Origin: Apostichopus japonicus
Taxonomy: Eukaryota; Echinodermata; Holothuroidea; Aspidochirotida; Stichopodidae
Direction: 5' to 3'
Length of the DNA stretch: 64,000 nt
Assembly (NCBI RefSeq): GCF_037975245.1
Contig: NC_092574.1
Location: forward strand, 14,953,713 to 15,017,712
Shown here piece by piece: positions 1 through 14,139 of this stretch. Both the position numbers and the translations under genes were made by a program. Position 1 is the stretch's first letter; each line of letters opens with the position of its first letter. The notes under the pieces are model-generated. The model was not told the DNA's origin and did not search any database. It saw nothing but the letters and a program-made list of their open reading frames with translations.

Positions 1-33
1 CTTCATAAGCCGTGTTTTATTCTATTTATATTC

Positions 34-69
34 AGGGAGGGGAGGGGAGGGGATTGGAGGGGGAAGGAG
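34..69 (+). repeat. G-rich tract, G-quadruplex-prone
   Basis: Five or more runs of three to five G separated by single A or short spacers lie on the plus strand. The spacing fits an intramolecular G-quadruplex. No gene is adjacent within the window, so any regulatory role is unknown. Confidence 0.5.
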
Positions 70-3046
70 CATTTTGAGATATTTGGAGAGCTTCGATGTT
101 TTTGTCTACGCTAAAAGAATTATTACGACTTCTTATTCATTTCTTTATTTTGTCATTTTGTGCGACAGCAGGAGAGTGCAATGTTTTATCTAATATACAT
201 CTTCTGTGTGGTACATATCTAAACCATTAGCGCCTTTTCTTACGTACCAAACCCTTTCCAAAGTATGTCATTTCTCATGTTCCACATAGGAATAAACCAC
301 GTGGGAATTATATTGTATCTCCTTTCATGAACCTGTTCTGCACCTTGACTGAGGCCATTTTGGCAGTTGATAAAATAGAACAGCAATGTTTTCAAATGCT
401 GCAACAACCTTTCATCATAAGGAATAAAGACTCTGCCGGTTTTGCCAAAACTTTAATAATTACAACAACAAAAATGCAAAACATTGATTGCTATATACAA
501 CAACCACTTTATCAGACAATTTAAACTTCCGTGTCCTTCGAAATAAGAAGAGGGGAAAAAATCAAGCTCTGTACACGATCGTTACAAAATCATTAGCTAT
601 ATTTCCTTTTCTCTAATTCATAGCAATTGCTCGTTTTAAATATCACCACACGACGTCCGTTTTTTTAGATGCTTTCATTGTAAATGCACTTATATTTTAC
701 GGCATAGAATCATGAATGATTTGTATAAAAATAGAAAAAGAAGATTATAAGAAAAAAAACAATTCCATTAAAATATAGCAACGTGTCCTTCAGAAGATTT
801 TTCGAGATGATTGAGAAGAAGAATTGACAATATTTCAAAACGTGTGTTCATAAGAAAGAGAGCCATGAAGCAAAATCGTCAGGAGATGTTATTTAATCTT
901 TAACTGGAGGTAAAAGAAAAGGAGAAGAAAATTAATAACACGCTCCTTCTAAAAACTTTCAATAAAAAAAAACATGATGCGTTCGTATTATAAACATTCA
1001 TTAAGATTGCAACTTTTCGAAGGAGATGTTACTTACAAGAAGTTATGATTAGGTTCTTTAAAAGATGTATTCATTTTTAGTACGTTAAAATCGCAATATA
1101 CAGTTTAAATATAGAAGTTTACAATGTACCGATTTATCAATGTCAATATTTGCTTTCATCAATGATTCAATTTTGATGCATTTACATAAATGATATCATA
1201 CATTTGTCGCCAATACCTTCATAAATGATCTTAATGTTGCGTATGAAGCTACCAAAAAGGTACAGCGGGGTGGGTGGGGAGGGTTGGTTGGGGTGAGTAG
1301 AGAGGGTGTGTGGGTAGGTTTGGTGGGTGGGGTGAGGAGATAACCGAAGGGGTTGAGCCTCTGCCTAATAAGAACTTTCGTTTTGTACATGATACGGTGG
1401 CCCAGATGTGACATTTGAAATTGCAAATTTTTATTTTAAGTACCGACTGTTTGTTCTCGAAATTTCTACTATTTTTCTCTGATTTATCTACTTTGAAGAT
1501 GAATCGATATTTACGAATAATTTATGTCACAAATTTGACAATTATCTCAGCGTACTCCTTCCCCCTTCATTTCAATTTAAGAAAAAAGAGGTGTGTTCCT
1601 AAGATAAGGAGGGGGGGGGGGAGTCCTTCACTTAGTATAACAAATATCAAACTCCCCGAATATGCCTGTTGTAGTTCTAATTATTATGAAGTTCAGTGAA
1701 ACTCTTCGCGAAATTTTGTTTGGACAGAAACCGTTTCATATTGCCCCTCCCCACCCCCCCCCCCCCAGAAAAAAAATCGAGTGTTGTTCATTCCACACTA
1801 AACACAACGTTATCACTCCAGAGTTGATTTTTTATGTATTACAAAAGTAGAGACAACCAAAGGAATGCAAAGTCGAAAAGCTGCACAATTTGGATTCATA
1901 CCAGTATACAGGAACATGATTAATATGCCGTAGAGCTATATAGTACAATATATCATAATAATATCTCCAGGTCAACATTTACAAAGCTAGTCATATTACT
2001 TTTACTATACTTTATATATCGTCATACCTTATACGTTATCCCTGTGTGTTGTTGGTGTGATTGATAACTGTCTGGGATACTGATTAAGGTCTATCTCGAC
2101 TATTTGTGAGGATATAAGATGAGTTTTTGTGATTATATTCTCTACTTGTTTTGCCAAAATTCAAGGTCGTAAATTGAGCATGAAGAGATTATTGTACTTT
2201 TGTTTTTCCGAGACAACCATACAAAATTCCCCAAAAAATCAAAAACGCATAGTTTAAAATTACCGAGATTATAGCTCGAGGATGTACGTTAATGAATTCG
2301 AGGTATAGTCACAAAGAAAAACAATAAAAAGGAGGGCAGAGGTGAAATATCAAAAGTGACTAATGAAGCAAATTTAATAGGCTCCGTTATACTTACTCAG
2401 TAATTTCAACGAAAAGTACCTAAGCGTAAAAATGAATATTCATGCTTAGAGTAATCCGGCAGCGATGAAAACAAAACTATACCTAACAGACAGATGTTTT
2501 GAAAGTATAACTTAGCAACGGTTACGTATGCGAATCTTTTTCAAACCACGACCCTCCCCCACCCCCCACTCCCCCTACCCCAGTATTGGTAGAGCATCCT
2601 TAGTCATTTTAACCTTTCGTTATAGTTTATATGAGTACTTCAAGCAAGGTGGTGTGGTACACGTACATGGAAACATTGTGTAACATAGACTCATGCATGT
2701 CAAATAAGTGAAAGTTTTATCTTCATGCATCTGACGAAATGAAAACATAATTCAAGTTTTAAGCTCTCTCACATTTTATCTTGCCTAAGTGCAGTTTCAT
2801 GGTTTCTTCACATGAGATTATCATGGTAATTTGAAACATCTGTATCTTAATTCAGTTGTTACTGACATTCACAATATGTTGAAGACATCATCTTTCGTGT
2901 TCAAGGTCGTCAAAATTGGAAAAGACGCCCAGAGTAATTACAGCATAACGTCGGCTTTATCTCGGTTTATTGACAGTATACAGACAGATGGAACATTTAA
3001 AATGTGAAACGTGATATACAAACTTTAAAATGGAAACGTTGAACTG

Positions 3047-3048
<2 letters not shown>
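70..3048. other. non-coding AT-rich sequence, no gene seen
   Basis: Only short chance reading frames without recognisable domains occur here. The stretch includes a second G-rich, quadruplex-prone block at about 1265-1340 (runs such as GGGTGGGTGGGG) and homopolymer G and C runs near 1610-1621 and 1755-1767. I see no exon with splice signals and protein-like content. Confidence 0.5.

Positions 3049-3090
<42 letters not shown>
3049..3090. repeat. (TA)n microsatellite
   Basis: About 21 uninterrupted TA units. Shorter TA tracts of the same kind occur near 3808-3838, 6208-6226 and 14113-14138. Confidence 0.9.
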
Positions 3091-3095
<5 letters not shown>

Positions 3096-6000
3096 AGACT
3101 ACCCTATTCCTTATCCCACATTTTTCCGAGCCCCATCAATATTTTCCAGGTCCCAAAATAGTTCCGTGCACCGGTAGACGGACCCATGATCCTCTCTCGC
3201 CAGGCCTGCTCATATTTATAACAATATCAATTGTCGGATATTAATTTTCAAAACATCTAAATCTAAAACTCATCGCAATTTCACATTAACCTTTCTGTCA
3301 GATAGGACCATCTGTATACTTACTTAGGCAAAGTCGACTTAAGTATACAATGCAACGTGTAAATGCCACCAGTACTTACAGACAAGACAAACATATTTAT
3401 AAATTTATGAATCATTTTTTAAAACCCATTTAAAGGATTTTCGGTCTGTAACATCTGCTCCCAAGATCATCAAATACGGTATACACACATATGTGTGTCA
3501 AAGATGCAGTTTGATTTCTGTATTAGTTTACTTTATTTGACTGTATGGTGTATGTCTCGTTTCAAGTAGAAAGTAAGCTACTTTCGACCACAAATGTCAT
3601 AAATTCAAATTAGTAATTTAAATGATGGATATAGTTTAATACCGTGACTCAATCATTTATCGTTAGTGGCAAATTGATGAATATTAACTTTAATTTCAAG
3701 TTGGATGAACTTTAATAATTTTGAGTAAAGACTGCCTGATGTAACGGCCATCCGATCGACTTGTGAAATTTAAAAGCTAGAGTTCGAATCAGTATGTATG
3801 TAGGTATATTTATATATATATATATATGTATATATGTATGCCTACTCTGTAGGCTTATTTATCGTTGGTTATGGTTACTGTACATTCTATATTGTATCCG
3901 TTGGTCCGTAGCATGGTCTGAAGAATAACGAGCGACCAAAATGTGATAACCGTTGGGTGTGTTTAGCTTGTCCGTTGGTTCTATATATCCCTATGAATTT
4001 GTTGTCAGTGTAAAAAAAAAGAAAAGTGTTATGTTGTCTTGGGCGACAAAAGCCACGCAGGGGCTCTAATCAAATTTGAGGGAAGCAAAATCGATGTCAC
4101 TTAGTTTTTAACGTCAATTTGCTTGGCCTTGTATAGATCTAAGGATCTGGTTTTGTAAAGCAGGAAATTTCTCCAGCAAGGATGAGAATAAAACACAGAG
4201 GCAAGGATGAGAACATAGGGAAGGGATGAGAATAACAAAAGGAAGCTATTTGTGAAATCTCAGTTTACGGTTTGTATCGATTCAAAAGTCTTTGATAGTT
4301 TGTCTTTATTTACTTGTTTATTTCTGAATGACAATCGTTATACTTCAAAACATGAATATAAAATGCTTAAAAGCTTAAATTTCTTAAAAGCGAGATAATG
4401 TGTAAAAAAGAAAGAGAAAGTTCGCCACCGATGATGAGTTTTTAGGCTTTTATCCTGCTGCTTAATTATAACTTTAATAGCGGTACATTTTTGGTTTGTT
4501 AAAGATTTCGCTAACCTTCAATTCTTTTTTTTTTCTGAACAAAATTTAGTGTTTTTGAATATTTTTTTCGCTTTAGAAGCGTGGCTTTTCATGCAAATGT
4601 CTGCGTATCTGTAAAATGTTGAGTTTGAACCATTCGGCCAAAGTATGGGATTAGCAAAACATGTTCTTGTCATAACGCTTAAAGGGACCATCACGACCCA
4701 ATCACCATATATGGTTTATGTGGTAAAAGATAAATTATGATGAACGAATTTTCCCAAACAGCTAGAAAATCATTTTTATTTCGTTTGCTTCATGTTGATT
4801 AGGTTTTATTTTGTGTCTATTACAATGTAGGTCTTTTTATTATTATGGGAGAAGGGTTTTGTTATATATACTGAATCAAAAATATTGAGTCTCTTAACAT
4901 GGCCTAACGATAGCATTGGTTTCCTTTTCACCACTGTAAACATACTAATTTGAAATATGAAAAGAAAGCAAAAATATAATTTAAAAGTTTTCAGATCCTA
5001 TAAGTCTGTGGCATTATGACAACACAGATTTACAAAATGAACTAAATATTAAAAACGAAAATCAAATTCTCGTTTGCTACAACGTTTAACCAGTTTCTTA
5101 CAAAACACTTTGATAACTATATACGTTGTCTAACAGCTAAAATCTATAACATCTTATATAGCTCAGCTGATATTGCTGACTCATCTATTAGCAATTCCTT
5201 GCATGAGTAATTATCGGTACCTGGGTAAAAGCTACAAAATAGATGTAGGTTAATGAGTTAATCACAAAGAAAGCACTTTGGATTTAATTTATGCAGATAT
5301 CTCTTTCACTTGGTATGCCAATAATCACATAACTATTAACTCTGCATGTCTTTGTGTTCATTATATTCAAATTTTGCCTTACTTGATAGATGTGTTCTAA
5401 TCTTTAGCTAGGATATGTCTGTATGCAATTTGTATGTTGGTAGGTATTTATTTACTAGCACAACCTTGTTAGAGACAAAATTATATGACTAATTTATAGT
5501 GTCAATATGTATAAAGATGCACAAATTTGACGTCGTAACGTCTAGCGATTTTAATGGCCGGGGTAACCCCACATTCCCTTGCGTGGAAATTGGCTTCAAT
5601 GACCCCAGGGTAACACCCTCCTTTTTATGAAATTCGTCTCAGGCATCTCTATATCAGTTCATGCTCCTATCTAAATCTGTCGGGGAAATGTACAGTTTCT
5701 TCACATCCCCCCCCTCGCCAATCCCCACCACCACCACATTTGAAATCATTTATATTTGAATGATGCGGGGTTCGAGTCCTTGTCGTCTAATGATAAGGTG
5801 GGGTATTCATCGTAGTGAACACCCACCATTATCTGAAATCGATATCATAGAAAGACCAAAAACATTGTCTGAGTTAAAACCATTGAGTTGAACTCATTAA
5901 CTTGTTCGCTTGTTATATTCTCCCGTTGATCAGATTACCGTATACCACTGGAATACTTGAATAATAACTCAGACTTGCTGGTATAGCCAGCGATCTGTCA

Positions 6001-8092
6001 GTACAAACATTACCAACAACAAAATATTTTACCTGGTTAGAAAGAACAGAATGGAGGATTAATCATATAGACAATTAAGATTTACATCAATTTAGGCTTA
6101 ACTGTTTACAGCAGTTCAGGGTATTTCCCTCAATACTTTTTCTTGTAAATACAGCGCTCATAAAGGATTTTGAAGCACGACATGCATAACTTAATGTTTC
6201 AACCTGTATATATATATATATATATGCATATTTTCAGTAGGAAGTTTGCAACGCTAATAAATTTAAAGGAGTTCGAGTTCACTGTTTCACACTAGTAACT
6301 TGTAACTTGTAACTTAAGGAGTGATTCTCTCTTTTGTGGAATGTATAATTTATTGGAAATCCAGCTATTTGAAGAAAAAAAAAGAAGCTCACTAGCTTTA
6401 GGAATAAGCTGACGTGAAATGACTAGTTATTGAAAAGAGTTAAATTTAATTTTTCGATTAAGTCATCATCTTTGACACTATAAAGGAAAAGTAAATTATC
6501 TCTCTTTTTAAATTAATTGAGCACCAAATGTTTACGTGACGTCACAGCTGATTGGATGGTGAATAAATACACGTTATCAATGTGTCCATTCTAACCAATA
6601 TACGTCTTTCAAAAACAAGATTTAAATGATGTCTTGAAGTTGAGAGTATTAAGCTATACCAGAATAAAACAAAGTTTACAAAACAAATCACTAAATATGA
6701 AATATCAAATAAAGTTTGCAAATGTGAACTTTGTGACTGTTCATCGAAAATCTTTCGTGGGCTTATGTCATATTGAGCAGTTTGGCAACTAGTATTCTCA
6801 GGGGCATAGGACATATTCCAATTACAAATCTAAACTATACAAATTCTAATCGAAAGAGATATAAAGAATTGCTATTCCAAGTGTAGATAATCTATGCAAA
6901 TAAAAATTGTTTGGTTAAAAGCATATAAAGATCCATATCTCAAGGCGAGAAAAGAGCCCTTGTGAAAGCTTTTCTTTGATTCAATATCTAGAGTTTGTAA
7001 ATTCCTGAATCACGGGCTAAAGTACCAAATACCATTTCGTATGAAATGATGAAGACTTTCTTTATTCATGTGGTATCGTGTTTCCCCCTTAAATGCTCAT
7101 CCCTTAAGACTTTACCAAGAGCCACGTTTGCTCATATTACAATACCTGCGATGAATTTTCAGGTTTACTGCAGTTTATTTTTTCAGATCATATAGTTTGT
7201 CCATTTCGCCAGAAGTCAGTCCAATTAAGAGTGAGTTTTTTTTATTCAATTTTTCTTGTAAGTGTTTTGTGTGTATGTGTGCGCGTTTTATGTGTGTATG
7301 TGTGTTTGTCTTAAGGGACGATATACATCTTTCCTCCGTATTCTACTGATAATTAAAAATTAAAGCAAAGACCGCAGGTATACATGTATAGTCAATTTTG
7401 ATTAAAAATATATATTTCAAATTCTGACATACCCTCGAGGATAATTTTGGACATCCAAAGTAATTATCCAAAGCGCTGGAGATTTAAATTATATTTTACG
7501 TTCTTTCCAAGTATACAATTATTCCTTGCAAAGCCTGTAGTGTCGTATAGTTTTCCGTAGGGCGACCGCTCTAACGACAATTGACTTTACAGTTTATCGT
7601 AAGTATACGTAATCTAGGCGGGAATACCTTACTGTTTCAAAAGTTGTGTGTTTTGATTATTTTCATATTCTAATATCGGATTACGAGATTCTGTTTTAAA
7701 GTGTTCTAATTTATTACATTCATAATAAAGATGGTGGTTGACATGTTATGTTTAGAAGGTTGGTAAAAAAACAATAAGTAGACGAACCCTCAAAATTCAT
7801 GAGACTCATACAAATCTTTGACACTTTGTCCTTCCGCATATCACAATTACATAATTTCAAAAAGATTAAAAGTGATAGGTGACATTAACTACATCATCTT
7901 TAAAATGTTGCCAGTTTCGTATTTAGAATATTTTACAATATAATTTACAAAGCTAATATTTCTAGTTGATAAAGACATCACTGACATGCATTCGTAAACG
8001 ATATTATATGTAAAACTTGGTCCATAACACGATTACATAATAATATTGGCATGATCAATTTATAATGTCACGAAAAAGATAATATATGAAAG
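3091..8092. other. non-coding AT-rich sequence, no gene seen
   Basis: No exon-like reading frame was recognised. At 4679-4690 a TTAAAGGGA motif resembles the end of the MITE-like element seen at 63415-63674, but no partner terminus was found nearby. The 90-codon minus-strand frame at 6542-6814 has no recognisable similarity and is treated as chance. Confidence 0.45.
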
Positions 8093-8443
8093 AAGATAAT
8101 CATAATCATAGCCATAGTCATATTAATAGTCATAGTCATCTTCATCGTCATATTTCATAGTCATAGTCATAGTCATCATAATCATCATCTTCATGTTTTC
8201 GTAATCGTCACCGTAATCGTCATATTCATGGTCGTATTCATCATCATCGTCATCGCCCCTTAATCGCCATTGTCGTATTCATCATTATCGTCGTAGCCAT
8301 CATCATCGTCATCGTCAGTGTCATCGTCATCGTCCTGTCATCGTCGTAGCCATCATCATCGTCATCGTCAGTGTCATCGTCATCGTCAGTGTCATCGTCA
8401 TCGTCATCGTCATCGTCACCATCTATTCATCTATCTATCTATT
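8093..8443. repeat. trinucleotide/hexanucleotide repeat array (TCA/TCATCG type)
   Basis: About 350 bp of interspersed TCATAG, TCATCG and TCGTCA units. It begins as CATAATCATAG-type units and becomes (TCATCG)n towards the right. A 40-60 bp higher-order segment containing GTAGCCATCATCATCG is repeated around 8290-8400. The array is imperfect, so it is old or has been subject to conversion. Confidence 0.85.
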
Positions 8444-9883
8444 TATAACAAGAGTGTCTACCTTTAAACAAATGGTAATTTAATCGTTTCAATTTCGATG
8501 TGCGTCAATACCACATGGATGACGGAGTAGTAATAAATTGTGATCAGGGGTCACGTGGAGACTGTATTTTTTCAGACAGAACTCATAAAGAGGACGTACT
8601 GACCCTTTCTAGTTTCATCCATTTTTCTGGCGTCTCTTAAAATCAGCACTCTTTAATAAAACAAACAAAAAAGTCCGTTTTTTTTCATTTCAATATCCCA
8701 AAGCCTAAGGGGTACTCAAGAGCTACACTTGAATGGAGAGCTCGTATATAGTTAACTTCAAGGTCGTTGCCTGCTCAAGAGTTTTATAAAGTTGAAAAAA
8801 AACAAGTAAGTTTCTTCGGCAGATCTTATGTTCTAGAGTTTACATTAAAATAAAGAACGTAATGAACTATGTAGTGAGTTTACATGAATTAATATTATGA
8901 ATAGTAACTACGGATATTAAAATAAAATAAAAACGAAAAAAAAACCATTTGTAGATGTTATTGGCAGAACTACTCAGTAGGGGAAATGCTACTTCATTTA
9001 GAACTTCACCCACCCCTTCCCTTCCTCCTCCAGCTCAGGCACGACTCACTCCTCTTGGACACTAGTGCATCTGAAGAACTGCCAATTCTTCACTAGCTTG
9101 TCCTCATTCACAGAAATGAATCGCTTTATTATTTTCGTTCTAAAGTTAATTCATTGAATAGTCACTGCCTTCGCCAATTTGCCGAGTACGAATTAAGAGG
9201 TATTTCGATATATGTATCCCTTTCGGGTGGGATCCAGTGGGGCGCGTTGCTAAGACGCCTTTAATCTTTTTAATACCATTTGAGCCATATATGTTGCCCA
9301 CAACAACCCCCCCCCCTCCACAGCCCTCCCCCTCCTTACCCTGTCAGAGGAACTTCGTTTTACTGCAATCAGATCAAACTGTGCACAACAACAGTAACAA
9401 AGTCCGTCCTATAAGTTTCGTCAAAATGTATCCTACTTCTACAAGGGATAAAATCTTCTGTATTTTGAAAATTATTTTGAATAAATTTGAGTTTACGTGA
9501 CATAAGGCAAGTTAGTCCGTATATTGAGCTGTCTATATCAGAGATTGTGTGCGTTGAGTTTACTCTATGAATTATTGTCCTTTAGGTTAACAAATCTGAC
9601 TTGTAATTGTGATTTACTCCTAACTTCTGCCAGTCAAAAGCTTTATTGCGGTTTTTTGTGTGTCAGAAACGTTGCCGATTTTCATAATAAAATAGCAAAT
9701 TGGCGGAAAGAAAGATATTAACTTTTTTTTATCCAGCTTGGAAAAATGATTCAAGTCATCCGGTTGATTAAAACAAACGACGCAAATAAATATGATTCAT
9801 TAAGATTTCCAAGCTTATAAGAGTTATTTGACTTCTGTAATCCCGTCTATAAAGCTTTAGCTAGAGTGTGACCACCTAATTGA
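8444..9883. other. non-coding sequence, no gene seen
   Basis: The longest frames (9237-9500 and 9524-9721, plus) span a C-run or have unremarkable composition and no recognised domain. Confidence 0.45.
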
Positions 9884-10209
9884 GGAGGGCTTTGACTCAC
9901 GGTAAAGTTGGCTGTATTAGGAGGGCTTTCGACTCACGGTATAGTTGACGGCATTTGGAGGGCTTTCGACTCACGGTATGGTTGACGGCATTAGGAGGGC
10001 TTTCGACTCACGGTGTAGTTGACGGCATTAGGAGGGCTTTCGATTTACGGTATAGTTGAAGGCATTAGTATAGGGATTTCGACTCACGTTATAGCTGACG
10101 GCATTAGGAGGGATTTTGGCTCACGTCATAGTTGACGGTACTAGGATATTAGGAGGGCTTTCGACTCACGTTATAGTTGATGGCATAAGGAAGGTTTTCG
10201 ACTCACGTT
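9884..10209. repeat. 37-bp minisatellite, about nine copies
   Basis: Tandem units of about 37 bp begin GGAGGGCTTTCGACTCACGG and end near TAGTTGACGGCATTA. Copies 2-4 differ from each other at one to three positions. Copies 5-7 carry small insertions or deletions, and the last copy is truncated. This is direct sequence observation. No coding potential is evident across the units. Confidence 0.92.
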
Positions 10210-11483
10210 GCAAGAATTCATACACAGCCAGGCAAACTTTGATCAAAGTATCATGTATTCCCCTACTTTGTAACTAATTAAATTTCTATTTTTTATGATT
10301 TTTTTCCTTCACTGCTATTAATTATATTTTAGCTTTTCTTAATTTATTTTTTATCTGCATGCACGTTTCTCTTTGTGTGTGCGTCGGTCTATGATATGTG
10401 TTTAATTGTCTTATTGGTGTCCTGTGCGTATTTAAGTCAGTCTGTCTGTCAGTTTACGCAGATGCGTCGGAGACAAGAGGCACAATTGGCCCCAAAGTTT
10501 GGAGAATAAACCCTGATCAATACTCCTTATCTTGTATAAGAACTTGCCTTAATTCCCTTTGGAGCTATTCATAGACCTATTACCCACTTGTTGGAATTAA
10601 AAAGTGTCTTTTTTAACATTACAAAAGTGTTTTATTGTTGAAATGTAAAAACAAATTATAATTAAAAGTAGCGTTTTATTAGTACTGGGAGTTAAGGTAC
10701 ACAATGAACAGCGAATCCATTTTTTCTAAAACAGGTTTGAGGTAACTTTGTGCTTGTCCCGTCAAATCAAATCACGTCCAACTGCCCCTCGAATTTTGTG
10801 TGCACCCCCACCCCCTGAGATTGAGACGAAGTTCTTCCACCCCCCCCCCCCCCCGAGTCAACGTGTGACTAATTGTATGTATTGTATGTTGGTATGCATG
10901 TCAGTGTGTCTGCAGTTTATTGTGTCTGCATTTATTATCGATCTGGTTCAAAGCATCCGACCTGGGTATAACTATTGTATCGAACTATTGTATCGAACAT
11001 CTACATTCAGTAAATTGAATAAAGTTCCTTTGAAGTCAAGTTAAGCAACCCATTTCCTTTTCTCGTTAAAATTAGTCAAAATTTTGTAGTTAACTAAAAT
11101 TACGATGCATAAAACATGATGACATTAATTATATGAAGGTGGAGATATAGCCACAAAAAAAAACACCATCTTACTTTGCATTTACTCAATGTGGCTGATA
11201 TCGTTAGTTATTAATTAGAGAAAAACGATATCGCCATTCCATTCGTTGATTTCTATGGTTACCCACAGTAGGCTACAATGGTACATATAGTAATGTAATG
11301 AGACTTATGTTGATCTTGCTCAGAAATGCGCAATCATGCGTTAATTAGAGTAATCGGTTGACGACAATAACAACATAACGACGCCACGAATCGTATATAG
11401 CCTACATACAAGGCTATGTCTAGCTAAGCATCTGCTGATATATATGTGTATAGGCCTGTAGGCAACCCGTATCATGGTCATGA
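10210..11483. other. non-coding sequence with C-run, no gene seen
   Basis: Holds a run of about 13 C near 10840-10853 and otherwise AT-rich sequence without a recognisable exon. Confidence 0.45.
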
Positions 11484-11593
11484 ATAATAATAATAATAAT
11501 GATAATAATAATGATGATGATGATAATAATAATAATCAAAGTAATAATAATAATAATAATATTAATCATAATAATAATAATAATAATAATAAT
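11484..11593. repeat. (AAT)n microsatellite with GAT interruptions
   Basis: AATAAT units are interrupted by a GATGATGATG block. The Asn-rich and Ile-rich frames on the two strands are artefacts of the repeat. Just to the right, 11620-11735 contains two diverged copies of a roughly 60-bp segment (TACCGCGGT.TATAAC.AATCGTATA), a short local duplication. Confidence 0.9.
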
Positions 11594-11739
11594 CAATTCG
11601 TCTTGGTCGTATATGCAATAATGCAAAGGGTACCGCGGTGTATAACAAATCGTATAATATGTACATACACACAATAACGCAAATTGTACCGCGGTATATA
11701 ACGAATCGTATATGTGTATATACACACAATAATAAATCG

Positions 11740-13990
11740 ATAGATACATTTGTTGAGGTGAAATTGTAGGTCATATGAGGGCCTATATACATACCGGTAT
11801 GTCATTTAACTGTAAAATCGTATAAAGATAAGAAAATTACAAAAATAAAAGAAACCATTATTTGTCATGGTATATATTTACGAATGATAAAAAACTAAAA
11901 ACAATTACATGAATCGTATATAAATACATATAAAACCATGCCCATAGGTATACATCTGTTGTGAAAGTGTATACAGGTCTAGTCAACCCATATATCATTA
12001 GAATATAAACACATACAGATAACATATGTCTATAGACACAAACAAACAGAAACTGCAAGCACTTTTCGTCATGGTATATGCAAGCACGGAAAGTACTACA
12101 TCACAGACTAATACAAACTACAAAAATGTGTTCGCTTTGTGATTCTTTGTATTAAATAACAAAATAAAAAATCGCACTTGCTATATCCAACCAAGGGACA
12201 AAAAATTCATCCTACAGGTCAGTTTACGTTAGGAATCGTCCTGAGAGGTTAGTAAGAGTTATCATAACTACCTCTCATCCATTCATTTATTCATCTCGGA
12301 GTTTTCATCTGAAAGATAATCGTTCCCTCTCAAATTACACCCTCGCTTTGAAGTGGAATAATCCCTTGCATCATCAAATGACAATTGAACTTACAAGGGA
12401 CAGCACATGACTAGTATAGCGTACCCTACAAAATGCCTTAATTTAAAAATTCAAATGTAAACTATAGACGCTCATATGTCAGGCTTGAAAATGGCTACCG
12501 TTATTATTGTCGTTATTGTATAGTGCACTGAGTTCAAGGTCAAAATTGCTAAAGAAGAGAATTAATCTCGAAGCTAATTAGACTATGCTAATAAAACATA
12601 GTGGATGATGTGAACCAACATTCCATATACTCCATGCAGCCGACTATGTGGGATGGTTTGCCCCCCCCCCCCAACCCCCTTGAAAATAAAAAGTAGGCTA
12701 AGTTATAGGTGTGAAATAGTAAGTTCTTGGGCATATTTTCCCTATAAATTAGATCTATAATAACGTTTACACGAAATATTGTACTAATAAATACCTTTAT
12801 TTTTTGTGGAGGGTTGGAAAGGGTGAGGTATACACCCACACGTCTGACTTTCCACATACATAAAAACAAGAAGATATTATTAATATAATAAAAGTGTTCG
12901 ATTGAAACTCAGATTCTGTAAGATTCTGTCTGTTTTGATAAATGACAATTTCCTGCAAATCTTGAATATTTAACAAAATTCGAGAACGAAGTCTTCACCA
13001 CATCTCTAATATATAGTTTTCAGTTGGGTGATTGCGTCGATTCTATAAGAATGAAGTGTCTTGCTCATCCTCCACTTAAAAAAAAAAATTCAATCCTCGT
13101 TTGTTACGTTTTTTTCTCCCTCGATCAAGATTTATGTTTCACAGGGGAAGAAATTCCAAAGAACCAAAAAAAAAAAGAAAAAAAAAGTTTTCTTTTTAAA
13201 TTGTTGGAATCCGATTCTTATTCATTTCTGTATCAATCTTAATGTATCTTCCCTAACCCAGGTTTAGTTTCAAAACCAGATAGTTGTTGTGGACGTATCA
13301 GTTTAGCAATGGCTACAGCAGGTGATGAAAGCACGCGTTATAACAAGTACCACATCCGCTCTTTTGGAGAACCCAATGCAGAGAAGAACTATACATTCAC
13401 AGCAAATCGTCACTGTATCTGTTGAATGTCCGTCGACCGTTGGTTATAAATGTAGTTAATACCTTTTGACAAGCGTTAGTTTTCGCAAGTGTTTACGTCA
13501 TCCAAATTTTAGTTCCGTTTTAGTCCCAGTTTTATATGCTTTTTTCTTCTTTACTAATGCTTCTTGAGAATATCAACACAAATAATACCCCGAGTGGATC
13601 AACGATGTAGTAAAAGCCTTTATACAGCCAGTCAAGAATGTTGAGAGGGGGGGGGGGGAGGTGGTCAGTGGCTACAGCGCCGGGTCCAGGGGTCACTAAG
13701 GAGGCTCGAGGTAATGAAGGATAACAAACGGTGTATTTTCCTTTGCATAACAAACGGTACCATACTTAAGGAAACATAAGACTTCAAAAAGGAACGATGA
13801 ATGGGCATCCACAAAGGGGGCAGGCGGGCGAGGGGGGGGGGGGGATTGTCATATAGTTGGTTAGAATCATGTTTGATCTCTAAAGTAAGGCAAATATGCC
13901 ACAGAACTAGTTTTGTTCGATACAGGTGACCAGCGCCTACAGTGGAAATTACGACCTTCCTTACCGGTTTCGAACCTCTGGACATACAAT
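11740..13990. other. non-coding sequence with C/G runs, no gene seen
   Basis: No recognisable exon. G or C runs occur near 12660-12672, 13647-13657 and 13832-13844. Around 13664-13715 the plus strand shows a weak tRNA A-box-like TGGTCAGTGGCTA, too poor to call. Confidence 0.45.
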
Positions 13991-13992
13991 CA

Positions 13993-14066
13993 GCGTCAAT
14001 AGCCTAGTGGTTAGGGTGTCTGCATATAAAGCGTGAGGCCAGGGTTCGAATCCCGGTGGAGGCTGG
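13993..14066 (+). mobile_element. tRNA-derived SINE-like unit (degenerate tRNA)
   Basis: The plus strand has an A box (TAGCCTAGTGG, 14000-14010) and a perfect B box (GGTTCGAATCC, 14043-14053) at tRNA spacing. A D-stem of four pairs (two of them G-U) forms. The anticodon stem and the acceptor stem have mismatches, and the anticodon loop would read ATA. A (TA)n tract follows about 47 nt downstream. A functional tRNA would pair better, so I read this as a tRNA pseudogene or the head of a SINE with an AT-rich tail. A related A/B-box unit lies at 32154-32222. Confidence 0.6.
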
Positions 14067-14139
14067 AAGTTTTTTCACTGTTCTGATTTTTACATCTCAT
14101 TACGATTTCAATTATATATATATATATATATATATATAA

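Noticed and set aside
9884-10209. CRISPR-like array
   Set aside because: Units are contiguous without unique spacers and the genome is eukaryotic. It is a minisatellite.
13993-14066. Functional tRNA gene
   Set aside because: Acceptor, anticodon and T stems have mismatches. The A and B boxes alone fit a SINE or pseudogene better.
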